Shown: piece by piece, positions 51,801 through 60,292 of the stretch
Layout: each line of letters opens with the position of its first letter
Numbering within the stretch: the first letter of the stretch is position 1
Origin: DASZIT01 sp963709665
GTDB lineage: Bacteria; Actinomycetota; Acidimicrobiia; Acidimicrobiales; RAAP-2
NCBI GenBank assembly: GCA_963709665.1
Contig: CAVPWU010000004.1
Coordinates: 62,001 to 126,000 of the forward strand
DNA length: 64,000 nt
Reading direction: 5' to 3'
Position numbers and translations under genes: made by a program
Notes under the pieces: model-generated
Told to the model about the DNA's origin: nothing
Seen by the model: the letters and a program-made list of their open reading frames with translations, nothing else
Database searches by the model: none

Positions 51801-52360
51801 CGGCCGGTGGCCTCGGTGAGCGCCTTCAGCTTGGGCAGCACGTCGGGATCGCCGCTCCCCACGGCGGCGGCGGCCAGGACGTCGGAGCACACCTCCGCCA
51901 GCAGCTCCTCGGCGTCGTCCACCAGGGTCACGTCGGGGTCGACCCCCGCCTCGGTGCCCAGGGTGGCGAGGACCTGGGTGGCGAAGCCGTGGATGGTGGT
52001 GATGGCCATGGCGTCGAACTCGGTGACGGCCCGCTCCAACCGGTCGACCCGTCGTTGCCGCTCCTCGGGGTCGGTGGTCCCCAGCTCGACGATCCACGGG
52101 TCGGTGCCCGGCGGCATCCCGGCCCGGAGGGCGTCGGCCACCTCCACCAGCTGGGTGCGCACCCGGTTGCGGAGCTCCTGGGTGGCCGCCCGGGTGAAGG
52201 TGACGATCAGCAGCTCGGCCGCCTTGACGTCGAACTCGGCCACGCAGCGGGTGGCCAGGGCGGCCAGTGCATAGGTCTTGCCGGTCCCGGCACTGGCCTC
52301 GATGGCCAGCGTCCCGGTGGGGAGGGGTCCCTCCAGATCGAACCGCTCGACGGTGGTCAC
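48836..52360 (-). CDS. recB: Exodeoxyribonuclease V beta subunit RecB
   Basis: The protein is 1174 residues from a GTG at 52360 overlapping the recC stop. The N-terminal UvrD helicase has Walker A ASAGTGKT at residues 22-29, VTFTRAATQELRNRV, LIDEFQDTDPVQW, and RLVLVGDPKQAIYSFRGA. The C-terminal RecB nuclease domain has Asp1062 and Lys1064 in VVADYKTNRL and Asp in GSIDLVLR. RecB is the 3'-5' helicase and the sole nuclease of the complex. In-frame ends with recC and recD show strict translational coupling. Confidence 0.96.
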   Translation of the reverse strand: MTTVERFDLEGPLPTGTLAIEASAGTGKTYALAALATRCVAEFDVKAAELLIVTFTRAATQELRNRVRTQLVEVADALRAGMPPGTDPWIVELGTTDPEERQRRVDRLERAVTEFDAMAITTIHGFATQVLATLGTEAGVDPDVTLVDDAEELLAEVCSDVLAAAAVGSGDPDVLPKLKALTEATGRRLSMPDLDLVPTSTVECDDPAALVLVGLIDRCVEVIGERRRRAGTMSFDDVLLHLRDALEGDGGAGVVEALRKRSKVALIDEFQDTDPVQWAIFSTLFGRVAPGSRLVLVGDPKQAIYSFRGANVHTFSRAVTADAGVARRSLETNWRSDGALLTALNTLFDGATFGDPRITYVDVDPAEPNAAKRLVDRHDRPVVPLSIRMTLDPQLQRNRNRAADINVRAAERAIFGDLGEHVVELLGGARLPEDDGSMRQVVPSDIAVLVKSHREAEAVQRALLSRRVPAVLARSTSVLGSPAADHWRLLLEALQRPSDPRRARAFALSWFAAETPDQVATLDDDALSHLQDQLQRWNEVLEAGGVAEWASRVVADSGVEARVLATGEGDRLVTDLHHVAELFHSAAHHDRLSVAGLLAVLDRDPDEDIDADAEQDVGSSARRVESDDKAVQILTIWTAKGLEFPIVCVPTLWRTPLKHGLEAVPVIYQDPDTDRRTYDVAPKAEWPTKEASDRRSRLSRDEAIGENLRLLYVALTRARHHTLVWWSRVQDADRSGLAHLLFSRTDGRLDANFADEQVALPPDEEAAEALAPLVARSGGTMAVGVHGQPPTRTVWTGPVRPAGGGRLSIAPPPQDLDRSRHRWSFSAVTQQFEEERGDPYDPSLSDGGAGDEGRGEEHPDGDPPGTPEEAPAITPHIPTPIPTLFDTLADPPWATLPAGASFGNLVHGVLEGVDFADHHLDGALEREIDSVLAELPVDLTPVGDTDAGPEAGRRRLVDGLRAALETPLGPLVPGTRLRDVGPGDRLNELSFELLLGEGGHRATVTDIGRLALDHLGADDPLRPWAEGLATGTFHVDLAGHLTGSIDLVLRTAGPAPRFVVADYKTNRLTPRGQAFRPDHYARGPMAEAMAEHHYPLQALLYSVVLHRYLRWRLAGYHPATHLGGAAYLFVRGMAGAGVTVEDGHPHGVFSWAIPPELVVELSDRLDGRSDGTSS

Positions 52361-55300
52361 GCCCCGTCCTCGTCGGACGACTTGCGGTCGGACGGGTTCA
52401 CCGAGGTGGCGTCGATGGTCTCCCACAGGTGGCGGGCATACCGCTCCACCCGGCCCCCGGTTCCCGGGGGGTCGGTGTCGGTGGCCTCCATCTCCAGCAG
52501 GTCGTCGAAGTCGAACTGCCCGAAGACGAACAGGTTGTGGGCGTCGAAGCCGTCCCCCATCCCCTGGTACCCGTGCCACTGGCTGTGGGTGTGCCTGCCC
52601 TCGGCCACCGAGGGGGAGAGACCGGCGAAGAGGGGGAGCGGCTCGGCCAGGCCGCGGCGGTAGAGGTCGACCGCCACCCCCAGTCCCTGGCGGGCGATGG
52701 ACCGGCGGGCCCCGTCGTCCTCGCCGGCCGCCCACCGCTCGGTGATCTGGGTGGGGGTCTTGTTCTTGCCCCGGCCGATGGTGACCGACCGCCACCTGGT
52801 GGACGGATCGGCGGCCGCCAGGGCGATCAGGTCGAGCCACGAGGCCAGCAGGTGCTCCTTCTTGGAGCGGGAGAAGGTCACCCGACAGGGCCCCGCCGGC
52901 CGGGTCAGCCGCACCAGCACGGTGCCGGTGATCCGGGTGCCGTCGTCGAGGGTGACGTCGACCGTCACCGGGTGGCCGGGACCGTCGACCATCCTGCGGT
53001 TCTTTGCACAGGTGTGGAGCAGGCCGGCACTGGTGCGGAGCTCGGCGACCGTCGCCCCGGCCAGGACCCCGGGCGGCAAGGTGCCCAGCTGCCGCTCGAA
53101 CTCCTCCCACCGGTCGGCCGACTCGCCCTCCAGCAGGGCGGTGAGCAGGCGGTCGCCGGCCCCCCACTTCTCCAGGCCGTCGAGGTCGATGGGGACCACC
53201 GGCACCCTGCGGTCCTCGGACCGGGGAAGCCGCGCCCCCAGGCTCTGCTCCAGGAACGTCCGGACCGGGTGACGGAAGAACCCCTGGAGCTGGTCGAGGG
53301 TGATCTCGTCGGTGGGGCGGGGGACGAGGGGGGCGGTGAGGAAGGGGGCGGGGCCGACGGCGGTCCGCCCCAGGCGGGCCTCCGCCCCGGCCCGGGCCAG
53401 GGGGTCGAAGCTCCACGGCCGGCCGGTGGCCGGGTCGGGGGTGAAGCACGCCGGGTCGAAGGCCTGGCGGGGGTGGAGCTGCTCGAGGTCCTCGAGGAAC
53501 GGCTGGCGGGTGGCCGGGTCGACCATGGCGCCGAGGGTGTCGGTGAGCTCGGCCACCACCACGCTGGGCGGGGTGGGGTGGCTCTTCTGCACGTCGTAGC
53601 CGGAGCGGACCAGGACCAGGCGGTCGCCGGCGGACAGCACCGCCTCCAGCAGGGCCTGGCGGGCGTCGGCCCGCCCGTCCCGGTCGCCGATCCTCGGGGC
53701 GGCGGCCACCAGGTCGTCGCCGTCCACCGCCCCGGTGGGGAACGCCCCCTCGTCCATCCCCAGCAGGCAGACCACCCGGTAGGGGAGGCCCCGCAGCGGG
53801 GTCAGGGAGGTGACCGTGATCCCGCCCCGGAAGAAGTTGGGCCGACCCGGCGAGCCCCGGAGCTCGTACTCGAGGATCCGGCGCAGGTCGGCGAAGGTCA
53901 GGGGGGTGGCGGAGCTGGTGCCCTCCGGGTCGGAGGCGTCCTCCCGCACGCCGGTCAGCTTCCGGATCAGCTGGTCGACCTGCCACTGCTGGTCGGGCTC
54001 CACGGCGAAGAGGGCGGTGGCGGCTCCGGCCACCAGGTCGGTCCAGCCGGCCACGTCCCGGGCGGTCGCCGTCTCCCGCTGGAGCCCGTCGAAGGTGTCG
54101 AGGAGCTCGGCCAGTCGGCCCAGCAGGGTGGGGTCCTCGATGGCGGCGTCGAAGGGTGCCACCTCGCCCACCGCCAGGGTCAGCCCGTCACCGTGGACGG
54201 CGGTGCCGACCAGCAGGCGGTCGAGGCCGGCCCGCCAGGTGTTGCCGGCCACCCCGGCGGGGACCCCGAACCCCTGCCGGTGGCGGGCGTCGATCCCCCA
54301 CCGGATCCGGGTGGCGTCCACCCAGCCGGTGATGCGCTCGAGGTCGTCGTCGGTGAACCGGAACCGCCGTCGGACCGGGGCCGAGGAGAGGAACTCCAGC
54401 ACCGAGGTGGCGTCGAACCGGCCGGCCAGCAGGGCCATCAGGTCGGTGGTGGCCTTCAGCACCGGGTTGGTGCTGCCGATCGACCGGTCGGCGATCCGGT
54501 AGCGGAGGGACGGAGCCCGGTCGGCGTCGGTCCGGTCCGGCTCCCCCCGGTCGGCGGAGGGGCCGAAGACGCCGGCGATCACCGGGGCGAAGGTCTCGAG
54601 GTCGGGGCAGAGCACCACGATGTCGTCCTCGGCCAGGCCGAGGACGGGGTCGGCCAGCAGGTGGAGGAGGGCGTCGCGCAGCACCTCCACCTGGCGGGTG
54701 GCGCCGTAGCAGGCGTGGATCCGCAGGGACCCGTCGGCCCGGTCGAGGGGGAGGTCGCCGGCCGGGGCCCGGTCGGCCCGGAGGTCGGCCTGGAGCCGGT
54801 GGAGGAGGGTGGCCGGCCCGGCGGGATCCGCCGGGGTGGTCAGGTCGGTGGGGACCGGGAACCCGCGGCGGCCGGCGTCCTCGAGCAGCACGGCGGTCTC
54901 GCGGTGTTGGCGCCCCCACGACCGGAGCAGCGGGTGGTGGACCCGGTCGAGGGAGTCGTCCTCCCCCCGGAGCAGGGAGGGGAAGGTGCCGGGTGTGGCG
55001 CCGGCCGCCAGGTGGGGCCGGACGGCGGTGGAGGGCTCGAGGAGGTAGACGTGGACCTCGCGGTCGGCGGCCACCGCCCCGGCCAGGTCCACGAAGTCGG
55101 AGCCGCCGGGGAGCTGGGTGAGCCCGAACAGCACCAACCGGTCGGGGAGGTCGGCGCCGAGGTCGAGCGTCCGGTGGCGGAGCTGCTGGAGGAGCCCGGG
55201 CAGCTGCTCGGCCGGGCTCGCCTCGCCGATCCGCTCCCGGCAGAGCGACCAGAGGTGGGGCTGCCACCGGTAGGGGGCGGCCAGGGGTGCACCGTTGCCG

Positions 55301-55803
55301 TCCACCAGCTCGCCGGTGGCCCACCGACGGACCATCTCGGGCCGGTGCACGTGGTACCGGTCGAGGAGGTCGGCCATCCTGCGGGCCACCCCGAAGCGGG
55401 CCACCCCCGGGGCCGGTCGGGTGAGAGCGGCGAGCAGGGGGTCGTCGGGATGCCGGTCGCCCACCTCCAGCACCGTCCAGGTGAGGCGGGCCACCGTCCA
55501 GGGGTCGGGGTCGTCGTCGGGGCGGGCGGCCCGGAACACCCGGCTCCGGAGCTCACCGGGGAACCCGAACTCGATGTTGGCCGCCACCCCGTCGCCGCGC
55601 CCGTCGGCCGCCCCCAGGTGCCGGGCCAGCTCGAGGGAGAGCCAGCGCCGCATGCCCACCGAGGGGACGGCCACCCACTCGGGCGCGAACGGGTCGGCCG
55701 GGTGGTGGAGATAGACCTCGGCGAGCTGGGCGGCCAGCGGTGCGATCCGGTCGGCGGCGGAGAGATGGAGCAAGGGTCGGACTGTATCCCGGGGGTGTGT
55801 CAC
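52357..55803 (-). CDS. recC: Exodeoxyribonuclease V gamma subunit RecC
   Basis: The 1148-residue protein matches RecC: PLLHLSAADRIAPLAAQLAE at the start, DPFAPEWVAVPSVGMRRWLS, PDRLVLFGLTQLPGG, EDDIVVLCPDLETFAPVI and LRGLPYRVVCLLGMDEGAFP. RecC is the inactivated-nuclease scaffold that recognises Chi in the ssDNA. The start could be the GTG at 55803, or a GTG or TTG 7-10 codons later, since the homologous region begins at PLLHLS. The upstream sequence has a short direct duplication (CGTGACAC...CCCCGG). Confidence 0.95.
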   Translation of the reverse strand: MTHPRDTVRPLLHLSAADRIAPLAAQLAEVYLHHPADPFAPEWVAVPSVGMRRWLSLELARHLGAADGRGDGVAANIEFGFPGELRSRVFRAARPDDDPDPWTVARLTWTVLEVGDRHPDDPLLAALTRPAPGVARFGVARRMADLLDRYHVHRPEMVRRWATGELVDGNGAPLAAPYRWQPHLWSLCRERIGEASPAEQLPGLLQQLRHRTLDLGADLPDRLVLFGLTQLPGGSDFVDLAGAVAADREVHVYLLEPSTAVRPHLAAGATPGTFPSLLRGEDDSLDRVHHPLLRSWGRQHRETAVLLEDAGRRGFPVPTDLTTPADPAGPATLLHRLQADLRADRAPAGDLPLDRADGSLRIHACYGATRQVEVLRDALLHLLADPVLGLAEDDIVVLCPDLETFAPVIAGVFGPSADRGEPDRTDADRAPSLRYRIADRSIGSTNPVLKATTDLMALLAGRFDATSVLEFLSSAPVRRRFRFTDDDLERITGWVDATRIRWGIDARHRQGFGVPAGVAGNTWRAGLDRLLVGTAVHGDGLTLAVGEVAPFDAAIEDPTLLGRLAELLDTFDGLQRETATARDVAGWTDLVAGAATALFAVEPDQQWQVDQLIRKLTGVREDASDPEGTSSATPLTFADLRRILEYELRGSPGRPNFFRGGITVTSLTPLRGLPYRVVCLLGMDEGAFPTGAVDGDDLVAAAPRIGDRDGRADARQALLEAVLSAGDRLVLVRSGYDVQKSHPTPPSVVVAELTDTLGAMVDPATRQPFLEDLEQLHPRQAFDPACFTPDPATGRPWSFDPLARAGAEARLGRTAVGPAPFLTAPLVPRPTDEITLDQLQGFFRHPVRTFLEQSLGARLPRSEDRRVPVVPIDLDGLEKWGAGDRLLTALLEGESADRWEEFERQLGTLPPGVLAGATVAELRTSAGLLHTCAKNRRMVDGPGHPVTVDVTLDDGTRITGTVLVRLTRPAGPCRVTFSRSKKEHLLASWLDLIALAAADPSTRWRSVTIGRGKNKTPTQITERWAAGEDDGARRSIARQGLGVAVDLYRRGLAEPLPLFAGLSPSVAEGRHTHSQWHGYQGMGDGFDAHNLFVFGQFDFDDLLEMEATDTDPPGTGGRVERYARHLWETIDATSVNPSDRKSSDEDGA

Positions 55804-55852
55804 GTTCCGGGGGTGTCACGCACCGGGGGCGACCACCCCCCGGATGGTGGGG

Positions 55853-56746
55853 TCAGCGGGCGACGAACCGGTAGGGGTCGGCGTGGCCGTCGGTGCCCTC
55901 GCAGACGAACTCCCAGCCGTCCTCCGCCGATCCGGTCAGGTGCACCTTGTCGTCGTTCCCGCACAGGGGGCAGAAGCCCTGGGTCGGGCGCTTCCTCTGC
56001 AGCAGCACCGCCTTGGCCTTCGCCCTGGCCGCCACCTGCTCCTTCTTGATGGCGGACGGCAGCTCGACGAAGGCCTCGAACGCATCCCACTCCCGGGGGC
56101 TGAGGTCGTAGGAGTCGGGCTGACGCTTCCGGCAGGCGATGACCCACATCAGGCCCTGGGCCTGCAGGCGGCTGTCGAGGGCGAGGCCCCCGAGGCGCCC
56201 CTCGGCGATCATCCGGTCGAAGAAGGCCAGGGCATGGCCGTAGTGCCTGCCCGGCGAGCTCTTGGGCGGGACGCCGGCGAACCGGGTCAGCTCGTAGGCG
56301 TGCCGGAGGGCCTTCAGCTGGAAGTTGGGCCACCGGATCGGATCCCGGGCTCCCAGCAGAAAGGCGGCGAGGTTGCAGAACACCCCCGGCCTCGACACCG
56401 TCTCGTCGGGGACGATGGCGTCGAAGGCGTCGATGCGCTCGGCACCGTGCGACCCGTCGTCGGTCCACAGGGCGCCCAGCCCCTCCGCCGCCGACCGCCG
56501 GTTCCGGTCCGCCCACTCGAGGAAGGGCTGGGAGACCTGCCAGGGGACCAGGTGGCCGTCGGGGCCCTGGAGGCCCCGGCGCAGCGACTCGAACCAGTCG
56601 TCGCCCGCCAGGTCCAGGCCGGTCAGTGGCTGCACGGCCTGGAGCTTCGGGGTGACCTCGAGGGCCTCGAAGTTCGGCTGGGCGAGGAACGTCCCGGCCC
56701 AGTTCATGAACTCGTTCCAGCCGGTCTTCCGTTCGTGCTCAGCCAT
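55853..56746 (-). CDS. Uncharacterised protein upstream of recCBD, C-terminal CxxC motif
   Basis: The protein is 297 residues from the ATG at 56746. It is soluble and mainly helical, with Trp-rich blocks (WNEFMNWAGTF, LVPWQVSQPFLEW) and a basic helix (KKEQVAARAKAKAVLLQRKR) before a C-terminal FCPLCGNDDKVHL, followed about 15 residues on by FVCEGTDGH. This could be a small zinc-binding tail. I do not recognise the family. It lies 49 bp upstream of recC on the same strand, so it may be cotranscribed, though a GC hairpin lies in the gap. Confidence 0.7.
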   Translation of the reverse strand: MAEHERKTGWNEFMNWAGTFLAQPNFEALEVTPKLQAVQPLTGLDLAGDDWFESLRRGLQGPDGHLVPWQVSQPFLEWADRNRRSAAEGLGALWTDDGSHGAERIDAFDAIVPDETVSRPGVFCNLAAFLLGARDPIRWPNFQLKALRHAYELTRFAGVPPKSSPGRHYGHALAFFDRMIAEGRLGGLALDSRLQAQGLMWVIACRKRQPDSYDLSPREWDAFEAFVELPSAIKKEQVAARAKAKAVLLQRKRPTQGFCPLCGNDDKVHLTGSAEDGWEFVCEGTDGHADPYRFVAR

Positions 56747-56933
56747 CGGGTGTTCCTCACTCCATCTCGACCGCCCAACGTGACGTGGGTGCCGGGAGTG
56801 GCCGCTGCGGGACCCCAGCCTCCCACCTCGGGGCGACCGGGGCTGCCGACCCGGCTCCGGAGCCCGTCGGCCACCGCATCTGGCAGGCTGGGACGGCCGC
56901 TCCCGGACGGCGGGCGGCGGATCGGAGCGAGCC

Positions 56934-57698
56934 ATGAGCGACTACCCCCGGGCCCTGGTGACCACCGACCACATCGAGCCGGTGCCCCGCCGGATCCGGG
57001 CCACCCTGGCCGGCGACACCGTCCTCGACACCACCGCCGCCCGCTACGTCTGGGAGTGGCCGTTCTACCCCCAGCTCTACGTGCCGGTGGCCGACGTGGC
57101 CTCCGGTGCCCTGGTCGACGAGGACCACGCCCAGCACCTCCACCGGGGGACCGCCCGCCGTCACGGGCTCCGGGTCGGCGCCGTCGAGCGGCCGGGCTGC
57201 GCCCTGGTCTTCGGCGACGACGCCCTCGAAGGGCTGGCGGGCACCGTCCGGTTCGAGTGGGCGGCCCTCGACGCCTGGTTCGAGGAGGACGAGGAGGTCT
57301 TCGTCCACCCCCGCAACCCCTATGCCCGGGTGGACGCCCTCCGCTCCACCCGCACCGTCCGGGTGGAGCTGGGGGGCACCGTGCTGGCCGAGTCCTCCTC
57401 CCCGGTCCTCGTCTTCGAGACCGGCCTCCCCACCCGGTACTACCTCAACCGCACCGAGGTGGACTTCACCCACCTGGTCCCCTCCGACACGGTGAGCTCG
57501 TGCCCCTACAAGGGCCGGACCACCGGCTACTGGTCGGTGGAGGTGGGCGGCACCGTCCACCCCGACCTGGCCTGGGCCTACGACTTCCCCACCCTGGCGC
57601 TCAGCCCCATCGCCGGCCTGGTGGCCTTCTACAACGAGAAGGTGGACATCGTCCTCGACGGGGTCCCCCTCGAGCGGCCGCAGACCCACTTCTCGTAG
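56934..57698 (+). CDS. DUF427-family protein
   Basis: This 254-residue protein has two DUF427-type halves; the second contains the family signature of short strands and conserved residues: RVELGGTVLAES, PTRYYLNRTEVDF and SCPYKGRTTGYWSVE. The first half is degenerate. The fold is a small beta structure, and the function is unknown. It is divergent from the uncharacterised gene at 56746 with 187 bp between. A TetR fragment follows the stop. Confidence 0.88.
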   Translation: MSDYPRALVTTDHIEPVPRRIRATLAGDTVLDTTAARYVWEWPFYPQLYVPVADVASGALVDEDHAQHLHRGTARRHGLRVGAVERPGCALVFGDDALEGLAGTVRFEWAALDAWFEEDEEVFVHPRNPYARVDALRSTRTVRVELGGTVLAESSSPVLVFETGLPTRYYLNRTEVDFTHLVPSDTVSSCPYKGRTTGYWSVEVGGTVHPDLAWAYDFPTLALSPIAGLVAFYNEKVDIVLDGVPLERPQTHFS

Positions 57699-57869
57699 GC
57701 CGGCGCTGGGCGAGGGCGGACTGGCCCGGCTGACCCTGGCCGCCCTCGCCCTCCGGCTGGGGGTCCGCCAGCCCTCCCTCTACCCGCACATCGGCGGCCT
57801 GGCCGGCCTCCGGCGGTCCATCGCCGTCCGGGCCGAGGAGGAGCTGGCCGGCGTGCTGGGCCGGGCCAC
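57699..57869 (+). pseudogene. TetR-family regulator N-terminal remnant
   Basis: In one plus-strand frame, directly after the DUF427 stop, about 55 codons encode a TetR helix-turn-helix: GLARLTLAALALRLGVRQPS, then LYPHIGGLAGLRRSIAVRAE and EELAGVLGRATLEAAG. There is no plausible start (the frame begins at the DUF427 stop). After residue 55 the similarity ends at the 3' end of the convergent repeat protein gene. It is a fragment of a once complete regulator, cut at both ends. Confidence 0.65.
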
Positions 57870-57901
57870 CCTGGAGGCGGCCGGTGGCTTCGGCCCGCCG
57901 G

Positions 57902-60142
57902 TCAGGAGGTGGTGGCGATGGCCACGATGGGGGCGATCAGGCCCTTGGAGAACATCGAGCCGTAGAGGACGGCGTCGCCGAAGGGCGAGATGCTGCCGTC
58001 GGCGTCGGCCAGCAGGTAGCCGCCCCGGTCGGGGGTGGCGCCCAGGTCCACGACCGGGGAGACCTGGGTGGTCCCGCCCAGCGAGCCGAAGGAGCCGGCG
58101 TGGCCGAAGGCGAACACCCCGCCGTCGCTCCCCACCAGCCAGTAGCCGGCCGAGTTGCCGGAGCCGAAGGCGTCGATGCCGACCACCGGGGCGTTGAGGA
58201 CGTGGCCGCCCATCGACCCCTGGTAGGAGGCGTCGCCGAAGGCGAAGATGCCGCCGTCGGCCCCCACCATCCAGTAGCCGTGGCCGTCGGAGGTGGCCGC
58301 CACCCCCACGATGGGGGCGTTCAGCGTCAGGTTGGCCAGCGAGCCCAGGTAGGGGGCGTCCCCGAAGGAGAACACCCCGCCGTCCGCCGCCACCAGCCAG
58401 TAGCCCTGGTCGGTGGGGGTGGGGACCATGCCCACGATCGGCTTGTTGAGGGTGATCCCCCCCAGCGAGCCCAGGAACGGGGCGTTCCCGAAGGCGAACA
58501 CCCCGCCGTCGGCGCCGACCATCCAGTAGCCGTGGTGGTCGGCGGTGGGGGCGAGGGCCACCATCGGGGCGTTGAGGTGGGTGCCCCCGGTGGAGCCGTA
58601 GAACGGGGCGTTCCCGAAGGCGAAGAGCCCACCGTCGGAGCCCATCTCCCAGTAGCCCTGCTCGGTGCCGCCGGGGGTGGGGGCCACCACGGTGAGGGTG
58701 GCGGTGCCGGTGGAGCCGGCGAAGATGGCGTCCCCGCCGTAGGTGGCGGTGACGGTGTCGGTCCCGAGGGGGGCGGCGGTCGACGAGCACGAGCCGGTGC
58801 CGCCGGTGAGGAGGGCGGTGCACAGCGCCGTGCCGCCGGCGGTGAAGGTCACCGCGCCGGAGGGGTCGACCACGGTGATGCGACCGCTCCGGGCGGCGCT
58901 GATCGGCTCGGCGTCGGCCACCGTGGCCTGGTAGGTCACCGCGCTGCCCTGCGGGGTGGTGGCCGGGCTGACCGTCGCCGTGGTGCGGGTGGGCAGCAGG
59001 GGAGCACCGGTGACGCCGGCCAGGATGATGCCGTCGGCAGACTGGTTGCCGCCGACGGCCCAGCAGGCCGAGTCCGAGGCGCAGGCCGTCGCCCAGAGGG
59101 AGCCGGTGGCGCTGGGCACCGTCTGGCTCGACCAGCTGGTGCCCCCGGTGGAGGTGGTGAGGATGGCGGCGGTCTCCCCGTTGACGTTGCCCACCGCCAC
59201 GCAGTCGGAGTCGGTGATGCACGTGACGCCGTTCAGGGTGTTGACCCCGATGGGGATCGACTGGGGGGTCCAGGTGATGCCGTCGCTACTGGTGAGCACG
59301 GAGTTGGTCAGCCCGCCCTGGCCCACCACCACGCAGTTGGCCGAGGAGAAGCACGAGGCCCCGGTGAGCTCCGAGGTTCCCGCCGGGACCGTCTCGGAGG
59401 TCCATCCCGACGTCCCCACGCCGGCATCGGTGGTGATGAAGAGCCCGGCGCCGCCGGAAGCGCTCTGGCCGACGGCCACGCAGTCGGAGGTGGTGAAGCA
59501 GGAGATCCCGAGCAGGAGCGACGCCGAGGCCGGGACGGTCTGGTTGGTCCAGGTCACCCCGGAGTTGGTGCTGGCGGCGATGCTGGCGCTCCCGGTGGGC
59601 CCCATTCCGACGGCGATGCAGTCCAGGTCGGAGGCGCACGACACCGCCTTGAACGGGTAGTCGTTGGCGGGGACGGCCTGCTCCACCCAGCTGGTACCGC
59701 CGTCGACGGTGGTGAGGATGGCGCCGATGAAGTGGTCGAAGCTGGGCTCCTGGGTGCCCACCGCCACGCAGTCGGTGGTCGACCAGCACGAGATGCCCTG
59801 GATGATGGTGGTGGCGTCGGGGACGGTCTGGGTGGTCCAGGTGGTGCCCCCGTCGGTGGTGCCCACGATGATGCCGGCGGTGAGGTTCTCCCCGCCGGCG
59901 TAGCAGACCTGGGTGGAGGGGCAGTTGACCGCCCAGAGGGACTCGACGCCGGAGGTGTAGCTCTTCTGCACCGACCAGCTGGTGGGCGGGGTGGCGCCGG
60001 CGGAGGTGGCGGTGGCCACGATCCCCAGGGCGGCCGCCAGCACCAGGGCCACCAGGACCAGGGCCGACCGACCCCGCTTCCGCCCGCCCCGCCCGAGCTC
60101 CGGGCGCGAGACGCCACCCACCGATTCCGCCGGTCCGGTCAT
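57902..60142 (-). CDS. Secreted protein with seven C-x5-C propeller blades, an Ig-like domain and GYW repeats
   Basis: The protein is 746 residues from the ATG at 60142 after GGGAGA. It has an N-terminal membrane/signal helix (ALVLVALVLAAALGIVATATS). Residues about 60-370 hold seven repeats, each with a C-x5-C pair in a conserved position (e.g. SCWSTTDCVAVG, SCASDLDCIAVG, TCITDSDCVAVG) and Ser/Asp-box-like TTxGGTSW. This is a BNR-type beta-propeller with one disulphide per blade. An Ig-like domain (VTFTAGGTALC) follows, then six GYW repeats to the C-terminus. No enzyme domain is seen. Probably a cell-surface binding protein. Confidence 0.88.
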   Translation of the reverse strand: MTGPAESVGGVSRPELGRGGRKRGRSALVLVALVLAAALGIVATATSAGATPPTSWSVQKSYTSGVESLWAVNCPSTQVCYAGGENLTAGIIVGTTDGGTTWTTQTVPDATTIIQGISCWSTTDCVAVGTQEPSFDHFIGAILTTVDGGTSWVEQAVPANDYPFKAVSCASDLDCIAVGMGPTGSASIAASTNSGVTWTNQTVPASASLLLGISCFTTSDCVAVGQSASGGAGLFITTDAGVGTSGWTSETVPAGTSELTGASCFSSANCVVVGQGGLTNSVLTSSDGITWTPQSIPIGVNTLNGVTCITDSDCVAVGNVNGETAAILTTSTGGTSWSSQTVPSATGSLWATACASDSACWAVGGNQSADGIILAGVTGAPLLPTRTTATVSPATTPQGSAVTYQATVADAEPISAARSGRITVVDPSGAVTFTAGGTALCTALLTGGTGSCSSTAAPLGTDTVTATYGGDAIFAGSTGTATLTVVAPTPGGTEQGYWEMGSDGGLFAFGNAPFYGSTGGTHLNAPMVALAPTADHHGYWMVGADGGVFAFGNAPFLGSLGGITLNKPIVGMVPTPTDQGYWLVAADGGVFSFGDAPYLGSLANLTLNAPIVGVAATSDGHGYWMVGADGGIFAFGDASYQGSMGGHVLNAPVVGIDAFGSGNSAGYWLVGSDGGVFAFGHAGSFGSLGGTTQVSPVVDLGATPDRGGYLLADADGSISPFGDAVLYGSMFSKGLIAPIVAIATTS

Positions 60143-60243
60143 GAGGTCTCCCTGCGTGCGCTGGGTCGTCCGCCGTGCCGGAGGGGCCACCCAGGAGCCC
60201 GGACCGGTGGACGGATGCTAGGGCGGTTGGCCCGGCCGTGCAA

Positions 60244-60265
60244 CGACGCCCGTGCCCGGGCGTCG
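60244..60265 (-). terminator. Hairpin after the corA gene
   Basis: CGACGCCCG (60244-60252) pairs perfectly with CGGGCGTCG (60257-60265) around a TGCC tetraloop. It lies 27 bp beyond the corA stop, in the spacer to the repeat protein gene on the same strand. There is no U-tract. Confidence 0.65.
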
Positions 60266-60292
60266 CCTCCGCCCCGTCACCGGGTGGGTCGG

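Noticed and set aside
48923..56049. Long plus-strand frames of over 1200 codons opposite recB and recC
   Set aside because: Gly/Val/Arg-rich and without domains; recC, recB and recD on the minus strand are unmistakable.
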